Below are positions 26,480 to 34,289 of a stretch of DNA of 64,000 nucleotides, piece by piece. Both the position numbers and the translations under genes were made by a program. Position 1 is the stretch's first letter. Each line of letters opens with the position of its first letter. Source of the DNA: Streptomyces amritsarensis (GTDB lineage Bacteria; Actinomycetota; Actinomycetes; Streptomycetales; Streptomycetaceae); contig NZ_MQUR01000005.1 of NCBI RefSeq assembly GCF_001953875.1, forward strand, positions 62,001 to 126,000, in the 5' to 3' direction. Below the pieces are notes generated by a model. It was given only the letters and a program-made list of their open reading frames with translations. It searched no databases and was not told where the DNA came from.

Positions 26480-26760
26480 CGCGGACACCACCGGCTGCCC
26501 GATGATCATCGCAAGCCGGCCGGACACCGAAGCCTCCGCCGACGTCGGCGCCGGAGCAGCCGCCCTCGCCACCCGCCACCGGGCAGGGCTCGACGGCCTC
26601 GAAGCCACCCCGCGCCGGTCCGGAAGCGACCGGCCGCGCATCGTCACCGTCACCGTCACCACCTTCGACCTCGACGAGTACGTCCCCGCCGCCCTCCACG
26701 GCGGATCGTCCGGCTTCCTCCCCACCTTCGAAGACGCGAGCCCGGCCACGCTGGTTGAGC
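26480..26760 (+). pseudogene. decayed NarL-type response-regulator receiver fragment
   Basis: The frame here reads MIIASRPDTEAS...GAAALATRHR, then GLDGLEATPRRSGSDRPRIV and TTFDLDEYVPAALHGGSSGF. These pieces match the receiver domain of NarL/LuxR response regulators in order, but the stretch carrying the phosphoacceptor (RPDVVLMDIRMP in intact relatives) is missing between HR and GLDGLEA, and the conserved LLKD after SGF has become LPTF. No DNA-binding domain follows; the frame runs into low-complexity repeats. A short frame at about 27902-27960 (ERAEALDGRLTASPAP) resembles a histidine-kinase C-terminus, so a two-component pair may have decayed here. Confidence 0.6.
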
Positions 26761-26830
26761 CCGTACGGGGCGGGCAGCCGCCGCCCCTCGCTCGTCCCGC
26801 CGGCCTGGCCACCGCCCCCCGGCCCGGTGA

Positions 26831-27785
26831 CTGTGGGCCGGTGCCCGTGGGTGGTGGCGGAGTCCGGCGGCACCACCCCGCGGCCGGGTCGCGGCCCGGC
26901 GGCAGCACCCCGCGGCCGGGTCGGCGTCCGGCGGTGACTGCTCCAGCGGGTCGGGGCCCGTGGGTCGGCGGCGACCGCACCCGTAGGCCGGCGCCCCGTC
27001 CGTGGGTCGGTGCCCCGCCCGTGGGCCGGTGCCCCGCCCGTGGGCCGGCGCCCCGGGTCGGGGCCGGCGTCCTGCGGCGACCGCCCCCAGTTCGGGTCGC
27101 GGGGCGGCGGCGACTGCTCCAGCGGCCCGGCGCCCCGGGCCCGGGCCGGGGCGCGGCGGCGACCGTGCCGCGGCCCGTTGGCTGAGGGCCGGCGCCCGTG
27201 GGTGGTGGCGGAGTCCGGCGGCACCACCCCGGGTCCGGCCGGCGTCCGGCGGCGACTGCTCCAGTGGGCCGGTGCCCGTGGGTCTGCGGCGACCGCACCC
27301 GGGGGCCGGCGCCCCGTCCGTGGGTCGGCGCCCCAGGGCGGGGACGCGGCCCGCCGCCGCCCACCCCCGGCCCGGCGGCTGTGGGCCGGCCCCCCGGGTC
27401 CGGGCCGGAGTCCGGCGGCACCACCCCGCGGCCGGGTCGCGGCCCGGCGGTGACTGCTCCAGCGGGCCGGTGCCCGTGGTTCGGCGGCGACCGCACCCGT
27501 GGGCCGGTGCCCCGGGTCGGGGCCGGCGTCCTGCGGCGACCGCCCCCAGTTCGGGTCGCGGGGCGGCGGCGACTGCTCCAACGGCCCGGCGCCCCGGGCC
27601 CGGGCCCGGGCCGGAGCGCGGCGGCGAGCGTCCCGCGGCCCGTTGGCTGTGGGCCGGTGCCCGTGGGTCGGGCGGAGTCCGGCGGCACCGCCCCGCGGCC
27701 GGGCCGGCGTCCGGCGGCGACTGCACCCGGCGCCCCGGCGCCCGGGCGCCCCGGGTCGGGGCCGGAGCGCGGCTGCGACCGCCCC
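26831..27785. repeat. degenerate GC-rich repeat array
   Basis: About 950 bases of extreme G+C composed of shuffled copies of a few segments. A block beginning TGTGGGCCGGTGCCCGTGGG (or near it) followed by GGAGTCCGGCGGCACC recurs at 26831, 27183, 27379 and 27647. CTGCGGCGACCGCCCCCAGT recurs with its flanks at about 27070 and 27530. Every frame on both strands stays open by composition, giving long Pro/Arg/Gly translations that I do not regard as genes. It separates the response-regulator remnant from the chorismate mutase gene. Confidence 0.7.
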
Positions 27786-28066
27786 GCGGCGCGAGCTTCG
27801 ACGGGGGCCACCCCGTCGCGTACGCCACCCTCGCCGACGCGCCGCACCGGCTGCCCCGCCCCCGCCTCTCCGCAAGGCCCGCGGCGGCTACGGCCCCCGC
27901 CCGCACGACCGAACGCGCCGAAGCCCTCGACGGCCGCCTCACCGCGAGCCCCGCCCCCCCCACGGACGCTGGTCGTCACCGCCCTCCTGCCCCTGTGACC
28001 GGCCGCCGTCTCACAGGCCGACTACCCCCGCGACCTGCGGGCCCGCGCCACGTATTCTCGACAACC

Positions 28067-28456
28067 ATGAACATCAGCGACCTCGACAACGGCACGGGCA
28101 ACGGCACGGGCAACGGCACGGGCCGCGCCGCCGACGGCATCGACGAGAGCGTCACCGCCGAACTCGCCCGCCTGCGGGACAGCATCGACAACATCGACGC
28201 GGCCGTGGTCCACATGCTCGCCGAACGCTTCAAGTGCACCCAGCAGGTCGGCCACCTCAAGGCACGCCACCAGCTGCCCCCCGCCGACCCCGGCCGCGAG
28301 GCGAGCCAGATCGCCCGGCTCCGCCAGCTCGCCGAGAACGCCAAGCTCGACCCCGCCTTCGCCGAGAAGCTCCTCAACTTCATCATCGCTGAAGTAATTC
28401 GTCACCACGAGACGATTGCGGAGGAGGCTGTGACCAGCGAGGGAACCTCCAGCTGA
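28067..28456 (+). CDS. AroQ-type chorismate mutase
   Basis: A 129-residue all-helical chorismate mutase. The AroQ core runs from LARLRDSIDNIDAAVVHMLA (active-site Arg and the conserved LDxxxxxLL register) through KCTQQVGHLKARHQLPPADPGRE to FAEKLLNFIIAEVIRHHE. It converts chorismate to prephenate for Phe/Tyr synthesis. The N-terminus has a 12-bp tandem repeat giving GTGNGTGNGTG. The last 22 codons switch to unusual codons for this genome (GCT GAA GTA ATT CGT), consistent with replacement of the 3' end by element DNA. The stop abuts the integrase stop with no gap. Confidence 0.88.
   Translation: MNISDLDNGTGNGTGNGTGRAADGIDESVTAELARLRDSIDNIDAAVVHMLAERFKCTQQVGHLKARHQLPPADPGREASQIARLRQLAENAKLDPAFAEKLLNFIIAEVIRHHETIAEEAVTSEGTSS
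28385..28456. other. candidate attL within the 3' end of the chorismate mutase gene
   Basis: Upstream codons are almost all GC-ending; from 28389 the gene reads GCTGAAGTAATTCGTCAC and then ACGATTGCG, with A/T third positions. The integrase gene ends exactly one base beyond the stop. This pattern fits site-specific insertion into the gene end with the element supplying a functional C-terminus. No tRNA gene is present here. The core sequence cannot be fixed without attR. Confidence 0.5.
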
Positions 28457-29770
28457 TCACTCGGAAGCCTCTCCAGGAAGATCATTTAGGAGAGATTTAG
28501 GGGATTCGGTCCGCTCCCAGACCGAGTCCCACCCGAGGTTGCCCATCGCCCGCTCGTACAGCTTCTGGAGCCCGTCGAGGCGCTCCTGCCGCATGGTGGG
28601 CGTGGGGTGCCGGTACGTGCCCTTGATGCCAGGGTACTTATGCCCCATCTGCTCGTACCCCAACACCGGCCGCACGTCGATCTGCTCCTGCCAGGTGTCG
28701 TGGGTGTGCCGCAGGTCGCGCATCGTCAGCCCCGGCATGATCGGCTCCCACTTCTCCTTGAGCGCCGTACCGCGCGCCTTCGGCCTGGCCTCCCGCCCGT
28801 CCGCCGCCGGCCGGATGATGCGGAACCACTCGGAGCGCCACCACCACTTGCCGGTCGGCGTGCAGAACACGAAGTCGTACTTCCACTCCTTCAGGTGCTC
28901 CTTCATCAGCTGCGCGAGGAACGGCGGCAGGTCCACGTCTCGGGCCGACGGGCCGTTCTTCGGAGGCTCCAGCCCCCGGAAGATCTTCCGCTTCCCCTCC
29001 TCGTTCCGCACGTAGTACTCGGCCAGCGCGCCCTCCTCCTCGTCTACCCGGATGATCGGGCAGGAGAAGACGCCCCCGTCGTGCCGCTGCTTCCGAGTGA
29101 GGAGCGCGTTCCGCCGCTGGAGGCCGACGAGTTCCTCCCAGCGGAGCCCCGTGAAGGCCGTCGTCAGGATGTGCATCCCGTAGGCGGGCCCTAGCCGGCG
29201 CGAGAGCTGCAGCACGACCTCGGGCGTGGCCCACCGCTCCTCGTCCGGCTTCTTCTTCGCCGTGTCCGCGGGCAGGCCGGTGAGCCGCCGCCCGGCCAGG
29301 GGGTTCACGGCCAAGTGCTTCGCGTCCACGGCCCCGTTCAGGATTCGGGCCATGAGCTGGACGCAGTCCTTCACGGTGCTGCGGGCCGCCGTCTTGGCGA
29401 CCTTCCTAGCCCAGGCCTCCACGTCGAACCAGTTGAAGGCGATCAAGGGGGTGTGCTCCCACTCGGGGAGGATGTGCGCCTCCAGGCGCTCCCACTGGTT
29501 CATCGTGGTCCGGCCGCGGACGGCCTGGGCCTTCATCCACTGGTCCTTCGCGAAGGTCCCGAACTTCTTGGAGGACAGGTTCGGGTCGATCCAACGACCC
29601 TCCCGCATCGCCGTTTCCTGGGCGTCGCCCCACTCCTCGGCGAGCTTCTTCGTGGGGAATCCCGGCTGGCTTCCCCACTTCCCATCGGGCAGCAGGTACC
29701 GGCATCGCCAAGTGAACTGCTTGGTCTGCTTGCCGGCCCGGACCTTGTAGACCTTCTCCGCGTAAGCCAT
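28457..29770 (-). CDS. int: tyrosine recombinase (integrase)
   Basis: A 437-residue phage integrase. An N-terminal AP2-like arm-binding region (about 1-60, RCRYLLPDGKWGSQPGFPTKK) precedes a SAM-like core-binding domain (about 65-180) and the catalytic domain. The catalytic residues visible are Arg in FTGLRWEEL, His-x-x-Arg in MRDLRHTHDTW, His in MGHKYPG and the nucleophile Tyr in GTYRHPT. It would integrate and excise the element at the chorismate mutase gene. The ATG at 29770 begins MAYAEKVYKVRAG. The gene faces the attachment site, the usual arrangement. Confidence 0.93.
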   Translation of the reverse strand: MAYAEKVYKVRAGKQTKQFTWRCRYLLPDGKWGSQPGFPTKKLAEEWGDAQETAMREGRWIDPNLSSKKFGTFAKDQWMKAQAVRGRTTMNQWERLEAHILPEWEHTPLIAFNWFDVEAWARKVAKTAARSTVKDCVQLMARILNGAVDAKHLAVNPLAGRRLTGLPADTAKKKPDEERWATPEVVLQLSRRLGPAYGMHILTTAFTGLRWEELVGLQRRNALLTRKQRHDGGVFSCPIIRVDEEEGALAEYYVRNEEGKRKIFRGLEPPKNGPSARDVDLPPFLAQLMKEHLKEWKYDFVFCTPTGKWWWRSEWFRIIRPAADGREARPKARGTALKEKWEPIMPGLTMRDLRHTHDTWQEQIDVRPVLGYEQMGHKYPGIKGTYRHPTPTMRQERLDGLQKLYERAMGNLGWDSVWERTESPKSLLNDLPGEASE

Positions 29771-29790
29771 TGCGCTGTCCTTCCAGCTCG

Positions 29791-30027
29791 TCAGCCGGCC
29801 ACGGCGTGAAGGAGTGGGCGCTGGCACGGCGCGGCCGACTTCAGGGTGAGTCCGGGCGTCCGGACACCGAGGGCCTCGTCGATCACCGCCAAGGCCGCGG
29901 GCGTCAGCCGGCCCGCTTTGAACAGCCCCGGGTCGACGTACACGCAGGTGTGGGAACTGCAGTGGTCAACCCAGACGAGGGCATCGTTCGGCATCGACGA
30001 TGGAACTCGGAAAACGTGGACACACAT
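29791..30027 (-). CDS. small conserved phage protein next to integrase
   Basis: A 78-residue protein of unknown function, starting MCVHVFRVPSSMPNDALVWV and containing the compact CVYVDPGLFKAGRLTPAALAVIDEALG motif. The start is placed at 30027, with GGGGTGG upstream; the longer frame lacks a ribosome site. It lies 20 bases upstream of int on the same strand and may be co-transcribed. Similar small ORFs beside actinophage integrases are common, but I know of no assigned role. Confidence 0.55.
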   Translation of the reverse strand: MCVHVFRVPSSMPNDALVWVDHCSSHTCVYVDPGLFKAGRLTPAALAVIDEALGVRTPGLTLKSAAPCQRPLLHAVAG

Positions 30028-30135
30028 CGGCCACCCCGCTCGTCTTTTTGGTGGCCCCATGGTCGACGTTCGGTCATGAAACCACACCAAAGGGTCACTT
30101 GGGGAGGGGGTGTGTGCGGCCTGTGTGATTTGTGG

Positions 30136-30666
30136 CTACGCCTCGTGCACGGCGGGCGAGGGGTCCTCGCCGTCGCCCTGCTCGAGTTCGATGGCCTCGA
30201 TGAGGTGCTGCTCCGCCGCGCGCCACGCCTCGAGGTTCCGCCGGATCTGCTCGGGGCTGGCGGTCGCTGAGCCCTTGATGACCACGACCATGCGCGCGTC
30301 GCCGCCCAGCGGGACGACTGCCGTGTCGAGCAGCGCTCCGTCGTCGGTGAGTTCGTGCACGATCCGCAGGGGCAGACCCGGGAACGGCGAGGGGGGTTCG
30401 GCGGCAGGCGCCGCCGAGTCGACGGCCGTTTGCAGGGTGGGCGTGCCGCCCGCGAGCACGGCCTCGACGGAGCTGTCCGTCCAGCCCACCCGGCGCGCGA
30501 ACGCCTTGATGGTGGCCGTCGGCTTCTTGAACTCCTTGCCGGCCTCGATCTGCTGCACTGCGGAACGGCTGGCGTCGAGCTCGCTCGCCAGCTCGTCCTG
30601 ACTAACTCCGGCGGCCTTGCGGGCGGCCTGGAGTGCCTTCCCTAGCAGTGCCCAGTCACGGTCCAT
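30136..30666 (-). CDS. XRE-family phage repressor (CI-like)
   Basis: A 176-residue protein with an N-terminal XRE helix-turn-helix (about residues 8-60: LGKALQAARKAAGVSQDELASEL and SRSAVQQIEAGKEF), an Ala/Pro linker and a C-terminal domain of about 80 residues (LRIVHELTDDGALLDTAVVPLG) without a recognisable LexA-type protease. It is the best candidate for the lysogeny repressor. Its promoter shows TTCTTG, 17 bases, CATAGT, with the last -10 base seven bases before the ATG, implying a leaderless mRNA. The -35 lies inside the inverted repeat at 30691. Confidence 0.8.
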   Translation of the reverse strand: MDRDWALLGKALQAARKAAGVSQDELASELDASRSAVQQIEAGKEFKKPTATIKAFARRVGWTDSSVEAVLAGGTPTLQTAVDSAAPAAEPPSPFPGLPLRIVHELTDDGALLDTAVVPLGGDARMVVVIKGSATASPEQIRRNLEAWRAAEQHLIEAIELEQGDGEDPSPAVHEA

Positions 30667-30690
30667 GGGGCCACTATGCCCCACCCGCGT

Positions 30691-30759
30691 GCAACCAAGA
30701 AGCCCACTTACCGAGCTTTGACCTGCTGGTTAGTAGGCATTTCGGCCTTTCTTGGTTGC
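30691..30759. promoter_or_regulatory. spaced inverted repeat A and repressor promoter
   Basis: GCAACCAAGAA (30691-30701) and its exact complement TTCTTGGTTGC (30749-30759) are 58 bases apart. The left arm overlaps the -35 of the leftward repressor promoter (TTCTTG 30701-30696, CATAGT 30678-30673). A repressor bound to both arms could loop the DNA. Confidence 0.6.
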
Positions 30760-30810
30760 ATCGCGCGCGCCCTATGTACGCCCCGTGCGCGCCTGTCACG
30801 CCGTGTCGAG

Positions 30811-30879
30811 CTTAGAAAGTGTGCTGAGAGTATGCGCAGAGTGCTTGCATCTGCGCCCAGGGTGAGCGTACTTTCTAAG
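30811..30879. promoter_or_regulatory. spaced inverted repeat B and rightward promoter
   Basis: CTTAGAAAGT (30811-30820) and ACTTTCTAAG (30870-30879) are exact complements 59 bases apart, nearly the same spacing as repeat A. The right arm covers the -10 (TACTTT 30869-30874) of a promoter whose -35 is TTGCAT (30845-30850). The GTG of the next gene starts seven bases after the -10. Confidence 0.6.
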
Positions 30880-30880
30880 C

Positions 30881-31090
30881 GTGAGACCGAACGGACCCGC
30901 AATTCGGGCCATACGGGAGGCTCAGAAAATGGGCATCCGTGCGCTCGAACGCACCACCGGATTGGACCGCAGCACTCTCTCCCGCATCGAGAGGGGGCTG
31001 ATCCAGGACTCGGCTGAGCCCTCGGTCAGAGCCATCGCCGCCGCGCTCCACGTGCAAGTGGACGCCATCACCCGTGAGGAGAAGACGTGA
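30881..31090 (+). CDS. Cro-like XRE regulator
   Basis: A 69-residue single-domain XRE protein: IRAIREAQKMGIRALERTTG, then DRSTLSRIERGL and VRAIAAALHVQVDAIT. It faces the repressor across the control region and is the first gene of the rightward transcript, the position of Cro. The GTG at 30881 is directly at the inferred transcription start, so the mRNA is probably leaderless. The next gene overlaps its stop (GTGA). Confidence 0.82.
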   Translation: MRPNGPAIRAIREAQKMGIRALERTTGLDRSTLSRIERGLIQDSAEPSVRAIAAALHVQVDAITREEKT

Positions 31091-31374
31091 CCGCCGACGT
31101 CAGCAAGACGCCCCCGGCCAAGTCCAGGACCGCCAGCACCGCCAAGCAGAAGGCTGCCGCCGCCCTCGCGGCCCTTGAGCTGGTGCGCTGGACCCCCGAA
31201 GAGGTGGTCGCGCTCCGGCTCCTGCCGTACACCAGCGCCCGGGTCCTCCGCCGGAAGTGCAACCGGCGCGAGGTCTACCACCACGGCGACGGTGGCCGGA
31301 TCACGTTCACGCCGGAGGACATCCGCCGCGAGAACGAGCGCCGCACGGTTCGACCGTTCGACTCCGCCGCCTAG
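31087..31374 (+). CDS. Xis/AlpA-like DNA-binding protein
   Basis: A 95-residue protein. After a basic Ala-rich N-terminus it has a winged-HTH of the excisionase type: WTPEEVVALRLLPYTSARVL, then RRKCNRREVYHHGDGGRITF and TPEDIRR. Such proteins bend DNA for excision or act as early regulators. It is translationally coupled to the Cro-like gene. It is a candidate recombination directionality factor, though it is not next to int. Confidence 0.65.
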   Translation: MTADVSKTPPAKSRTASTAKQKAAAALAALELVRWTPEEVVALRLLPYTSARVLRRKCNRREVYHHGDGGRITFTPEDIRRENERRTVRPFDSAA

Positions 31375-31475
31375 TAGCGGCCCGGCCCCCGACGCCGGTT
31401 TCTTCCCGGTCCCCGGCGACCGAGGGCCTACCGAGAACCCCTCACCTGCAACCAGATGCAGAGAGCGAGAACCCG

Positions 31476-31802
31476 ATGCCTGACATCATCTCCGGTTCGC
31501 CCAACGACACCAACCCCGCCGCCCGCCCCACCCTCACCGAGGCGGCCGAGCAGCTGCTCGCAACGCCGTCGCTGCGGATGCGCCTCCTCGACGCCGCCCG
31601 CTCCCTCGCCCAGGCGGTCGCCGGGTTCAAGGCGCTCGGCAGGAAGCGCGAGGCCGCCGAGCGCGCGGCCCGACTCCAGGACGGCATCCGCGCCGAGAAC
31701 AGCCACCTGCTGCACGACGCCGACACCGACGCGATGACCCGCCCCTTCCCCTACATGCGCAAGGGCACCACCGCCCGCGCGGCTTCCGGGAGGGCAGCGT
31801 GA
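31476..31802 (+). CDS. hypothetical early phage protein
   Basis: A 108-residue Ala/Arg-rich protein, mostly predicted helical (LTEAAEQLLATPSLRMRLLDAARSLAQAVAGFKALGRKREAAERAA reads as two amphipathic helices). No family recognised. It follows a gap of 101 bases in which nothing clear was seen, and overlaps the next gene by GTGA. Confidence 0.6.
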   Translation: MPDIISGSPNDTNPAARPTLTEAAEQLLATPSLRMRLLDAARSLAQAVAGFKALGRKREAAERAARLQDGIRAENSHLLHDADTDAMTRPFPYMRKGTTARAASGRAA

Positions 31803-32326
31803 GCACCGTCGTCGAGCCCCACCTCCTGGACCTGATGGAGGACCAGCTGGTCCTCGTGGAGGGCGAGTACCTGCGCCACTTCGGCCAGGACATGGCCGCA
31901 TGGCCGGCGGAGGTCTGGAACCTCTACCGGACCGCGACCCGCGAGGTGTGCGAGCCCGAGCTCCTGCTGCCCGCCCGGCGGGCATCGGCCCACACCCGAC
32001 GCCACCACCTGGCCCGGCTGCCGTACCGGATCGACCAGATCGCTCCCGGAACGGCGACCATCCTCCTCGCCCAGCAGAAGGACGGAACGCCTCAGGCCCT
32101 GGTCCGGGACGAGACCGGCCGCCGCATCGACCTCCCCCGCGGCGCGTCCCGCCACATCGCCGCCCGGCTGCGAGCCGCGTACTCCGCCGACTGGACGGTG
32201 CCGCAGACCTGGCGGGCCGCCACCAACCGGCTGACGGCGTGGGGCCACCGGCCCCCGCACGGCGGGGCGCTCTGCCCCCGCGAGGACATCCAGCACGGGC
32301 ACGCCTGCGGCGAACTGGCCGCATGA
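31799..32326 (+). CDS. hypothetical early phage protein
   Basis: A 175-residue protein starting MSTVVEPHLLDLMEDQLVLV. It has a helical N-terminal half and a C-terminal part with two cysteines (GALCPRED, GHACGEL) and several His that could bind metal. I do not recognise a family. It is coupled to the upstream gene (GTGA overlap) in the early operon that leads into the sliding-clamp gene. Confidence 0.6.
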   Translation: MSTVVEPHLLDLMEDQLVLVEGEYLRHFGQDMAAWPAEVWNLYRTATREVCEPELLLPARRASAHTRRHHLARLPYRIDQIAPGTATILLAQQKDGTPQALVRDETGRRIDLPRGASRHIAARLRAAYSADWTVPQTWRAATNRLTAWGHRPPHGGALCPREDIQHGHACGELAA

Positions 32327-32394
32327 GACCGCCCGCCGCGCCGACGGTGTCACGTCCCCCGGCCGGCGGGCCCAACAAACCGCAGGAGAAACCG

Positions 32395-32544
32395 ATGTTC
32401 GAACAGCTCGCGCTCTTCCCCGACTCCGCCATCACCGGCCCCCGCCGCGTGGTCGCCCGGTCGAAGCCGGAGCAGCCCGCCGCCATCGAGACCACCCCGG
32501 CCGCCGTGCAGGAGCTGCTGCCCTTCGAAGAGGACGCCGCCTGA
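32395..32544 (+). CDS. 49-residue protein with sliding-clamp-binding motifs
   Basis: A very small ORF preceded by AGGAGAAACC. The N-terminus MFEQLALFPDS contains QLALF, which matches the beta-clamp-binding pentapeptide QLxLF at residues 4-8. A second, weaker motif QELLPF lies at residues 39-44. The stop overlaps the start of a phage beta-clamp gene (TGATG), so the two are translated together. It may tether or inhibit a clamp. An upstream in-frame ATG at 32323 would make a 73-residue form with a Pro-rich leader. Confidence 0.6.
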   Translation: MFEQLALFPDSAITGPRRVVARSKPEQPAAIETTPAAVQELLPFEEDAA

Positions 32545-33656
32545 TGCACGTCACCATTCCCCAGCAGGAGCTCGCCCCGGCCGTCGCGTGGGCCGCCAAG
32601 CAGCTCCCCGCCAAGCCCCTCAACCCGGTCCTCGCCGGCATGCGGCTGCACGCCGCCGACGGCCGCCTGCAGCTGAGCGTCTGGGACGGGACGACCGCCG
32701 CGCACGCCGATGTCAACGCCGACACCGCCGGACCCGGGACCGTCATCGCCCCCGGCCAGATGCTGCAGCACATCGTCGGAGCCCTCCGCAAGGGGGAGGT
32801 CACCTTCACCGACGCCAGCGGCGAGCTGGAGATCAGCACCCCCGGGGCCCACTTCGCCCTCAGCGCCCTGGACGACCGGGACTACCCCGTCCTCCCGTCC
32901 ATGCCGGACGCCACGGGGTCGGTCGACGGTGCCGAGTTCGCCGCGGCGTTCAAGCGGGTCAAGACCGCCATGGACCCCAAGGCCGACGGCGCGTTCGCCG
33001 GGATGGGCGGGATCCGCCTTCGGATCGACGCCGGCGTGCTCAGCCTCACCGCCACCGACCGCTACCGGATCGCGACCGCCACCCTGCCCTGGACCTCCGA
33101 CCAACCGGTCACCGCCATGGGCGTCTTCCCCGGCAAGACCCTTGCCGACAACGCCGCCGCCATCGACGGCCGCTTGCACCTCACCCTGCCCGCCGACGGC
33201 ACCGGCACCGCCGCGCTCTCCGGAGCCCGCCGCCAGGTCTCCACCATGCTCATCGACCCCACCCTGTTCCCCCACAAGGTCGACCAGCTGGCCATCACGA
33301 AGAGCGGCCGCATCGTCGGAGACGCCGGCGACTTCGCCGAGGCGGTGCGCGCGGCCATGGCGGTGACCGAGCCGGGCAAGCCCGTGTGGATCAACGCGAG
33401 TCCCGACCGGGTGACGCTGCGCGCCGGCCGGGACGCCCGGTCGGTCATCGAGGTCGACGCCCAGTACGAGGGCGATCACGACGAGTTCGAAGCGGCCTTC
33501 AACTCCGTGTACCTCCTCGACGGGCTGGCCCCGCTGGGCGGCGTCGTGCACCTCGAACTGTCGACGCCGAAGACCCCGGCGCTCATCCACGACCCCGGCG
33601 ACGACACCTACCGGTACGTCGTCGTCCCGATCCGCGACCCGCACAAGAGCGCCTGA
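32544..33656 (+). CDS. phage DNA polymerase III beta sliding clamp (DnaN-like)
   Basis: A 370-residue clamp, the normal length for DnaN, with three repeats of the clamp fold. Recognisable segments are LNPVLAGMRLHAADGRLQLSV (domain 1), ALSALDDRDYPVLPSMP, LTATDRYRIATATLPW (the highly conserved TDRYRL-type motif of domain 2) and the C-terminal YRYVVVPIRD, where host clamps end in MPMRL. It would tether polymerase to DNA during phage replication. It is divergent enough to be phage-specific. It is coupled to a 49-residue protein with clamp-binding motifs. Confidence 0.88.
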   Translation: MHVTIPQQELAPAVAWAAKQLPAKPLNPVLAGMRLHAADGRLQLSVWDGTTAAHADVNADTAGPGTVIAPGQMLQHIVGALRKGEVTFTDASGELEISTPGAHFALSALDDRDYPVLPSMPDATGSVDGAEFAAAFKRVKTAMDPKADGAFAGMGGIRLRIDAGVLSLTATDRYRIATATLPWTSDQPVTAMGVFPGKTLADNAAAIDGRLHLTLPADGTGTAALSGARRQVSTMLIDPTLFPHKVDQLAITKSGRIVGDAGDFAEAVRAAMAVTEPGKPVWINASPDRVTLRAGRDARSVIEVDAQYEGDHDEFEAAFNSVYLLDGLAPLGGVVHLELSTPKTPALIHDPGDDTYRYVVVPIRDPHKSA

Positions 33657-33767
33657 CCGACCCACCCAGACCGGCCGTCGAGCGCAGCCCCGCGCTCCGG
33701 CTACGGGCCCCGCCCCAGCCTCCCCCCGACGGGGGCGGGGCCCACCCCACTCGAGAGAGGAGACGAC

Positions 33768-34010
33768 ATGCCCACCGCCCTCACCCTCGGCCGCTGGCGC
33801 ATCGACCTGTACGAGCGCGCGCTCTACCTCCAGCGCCAGCCCGACCCCAAGTGCGCCGAGTGCCACGGCGAAGGAACCGTCGAGACGCCCGCCGAGCACG
33901 CCCTCCTGCCCGACGCGCAGGTCGAGCCCTGCGCGTGCTGGGACCCCTTCAAGAACATCCGGATCCCGCTCGGCCGCCGCCTGGTCATCACGGAGAGGTG
34001 GCCCCTCTGA
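33768..34010 (+). CDS. small zinc-finger-like phage protein
   Basis: An 80-residue protein with a DnaJ-like CxxCxGxG knuckle (CAECHGEGTVETP) paired with CACW further on, suggesting one zinc site. It is preceded by GAGAGGAGACGAC. Function unknown. It overlaps the next gene by one base pair set (TGATG). Confidence 0.6.
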   Translation: MPTALTLGRWRIDLYERALYLQRQPDPKCAECHGEGTVETPAEHALLPDAQVEPCACWDPFKNIRIPLGRRLVITERWPL

Positions 34011-34219
34011 TGGCCCGCATTTGGTGCATCACCGACAGCTGCCGGGACGAGGGCGGCCCCTTCGTCCGCACCCCGAACGGCCCGCTCTGCGAGGACTGCC
34101 ACGACGGCGACACCGCCGACGCCAGGACGACGCCGGTCCCGCCCGCCGAGTCGGGGCAGCCGCCCCGCCCCGACGTCGGGGCCCAGGAGCGCGGAGCCAC
34201 CCCGGACGACGGCCAGTAA
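34010..34219 (+). CDS. small zinc-ribbon phage protein
   Basis: A 69-residue protein. Cys6, Cys11 and the CEDCHDG pair (WCITDSCRDEG ... LCEDCHDG) form a probable zinc site in the first 35 residues; the rest is a Pro/Gly-rich tail. Function unknown. Coupled to the preceding gene. Confidence 0.55.
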   Translation: MARIWCITDSCRDEGGPFVRTPNGPLCEDCHDGDTADARTTPVPPAESGQPPRPDVGAQERGATPDDGQ

Positions 34220-34289
34220 CAGCACGCCGGCGGCCCCGCGGGAACCGGGGCCGCCCCACCCCAGGACAGCACACGCGAGAGGACACGTC

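Noticed and set aside
26831..27785. CRISPR-like array
   Set aside because: Repeat units vary in length and content, and there are no constant repeats with unique spacers.
28380..28500. tRNA-based attachment site
   Set aside because: No tRNA cloverleaf or 3' CCA-like segment was seen near the integrase; the protein-gene end is a better site.
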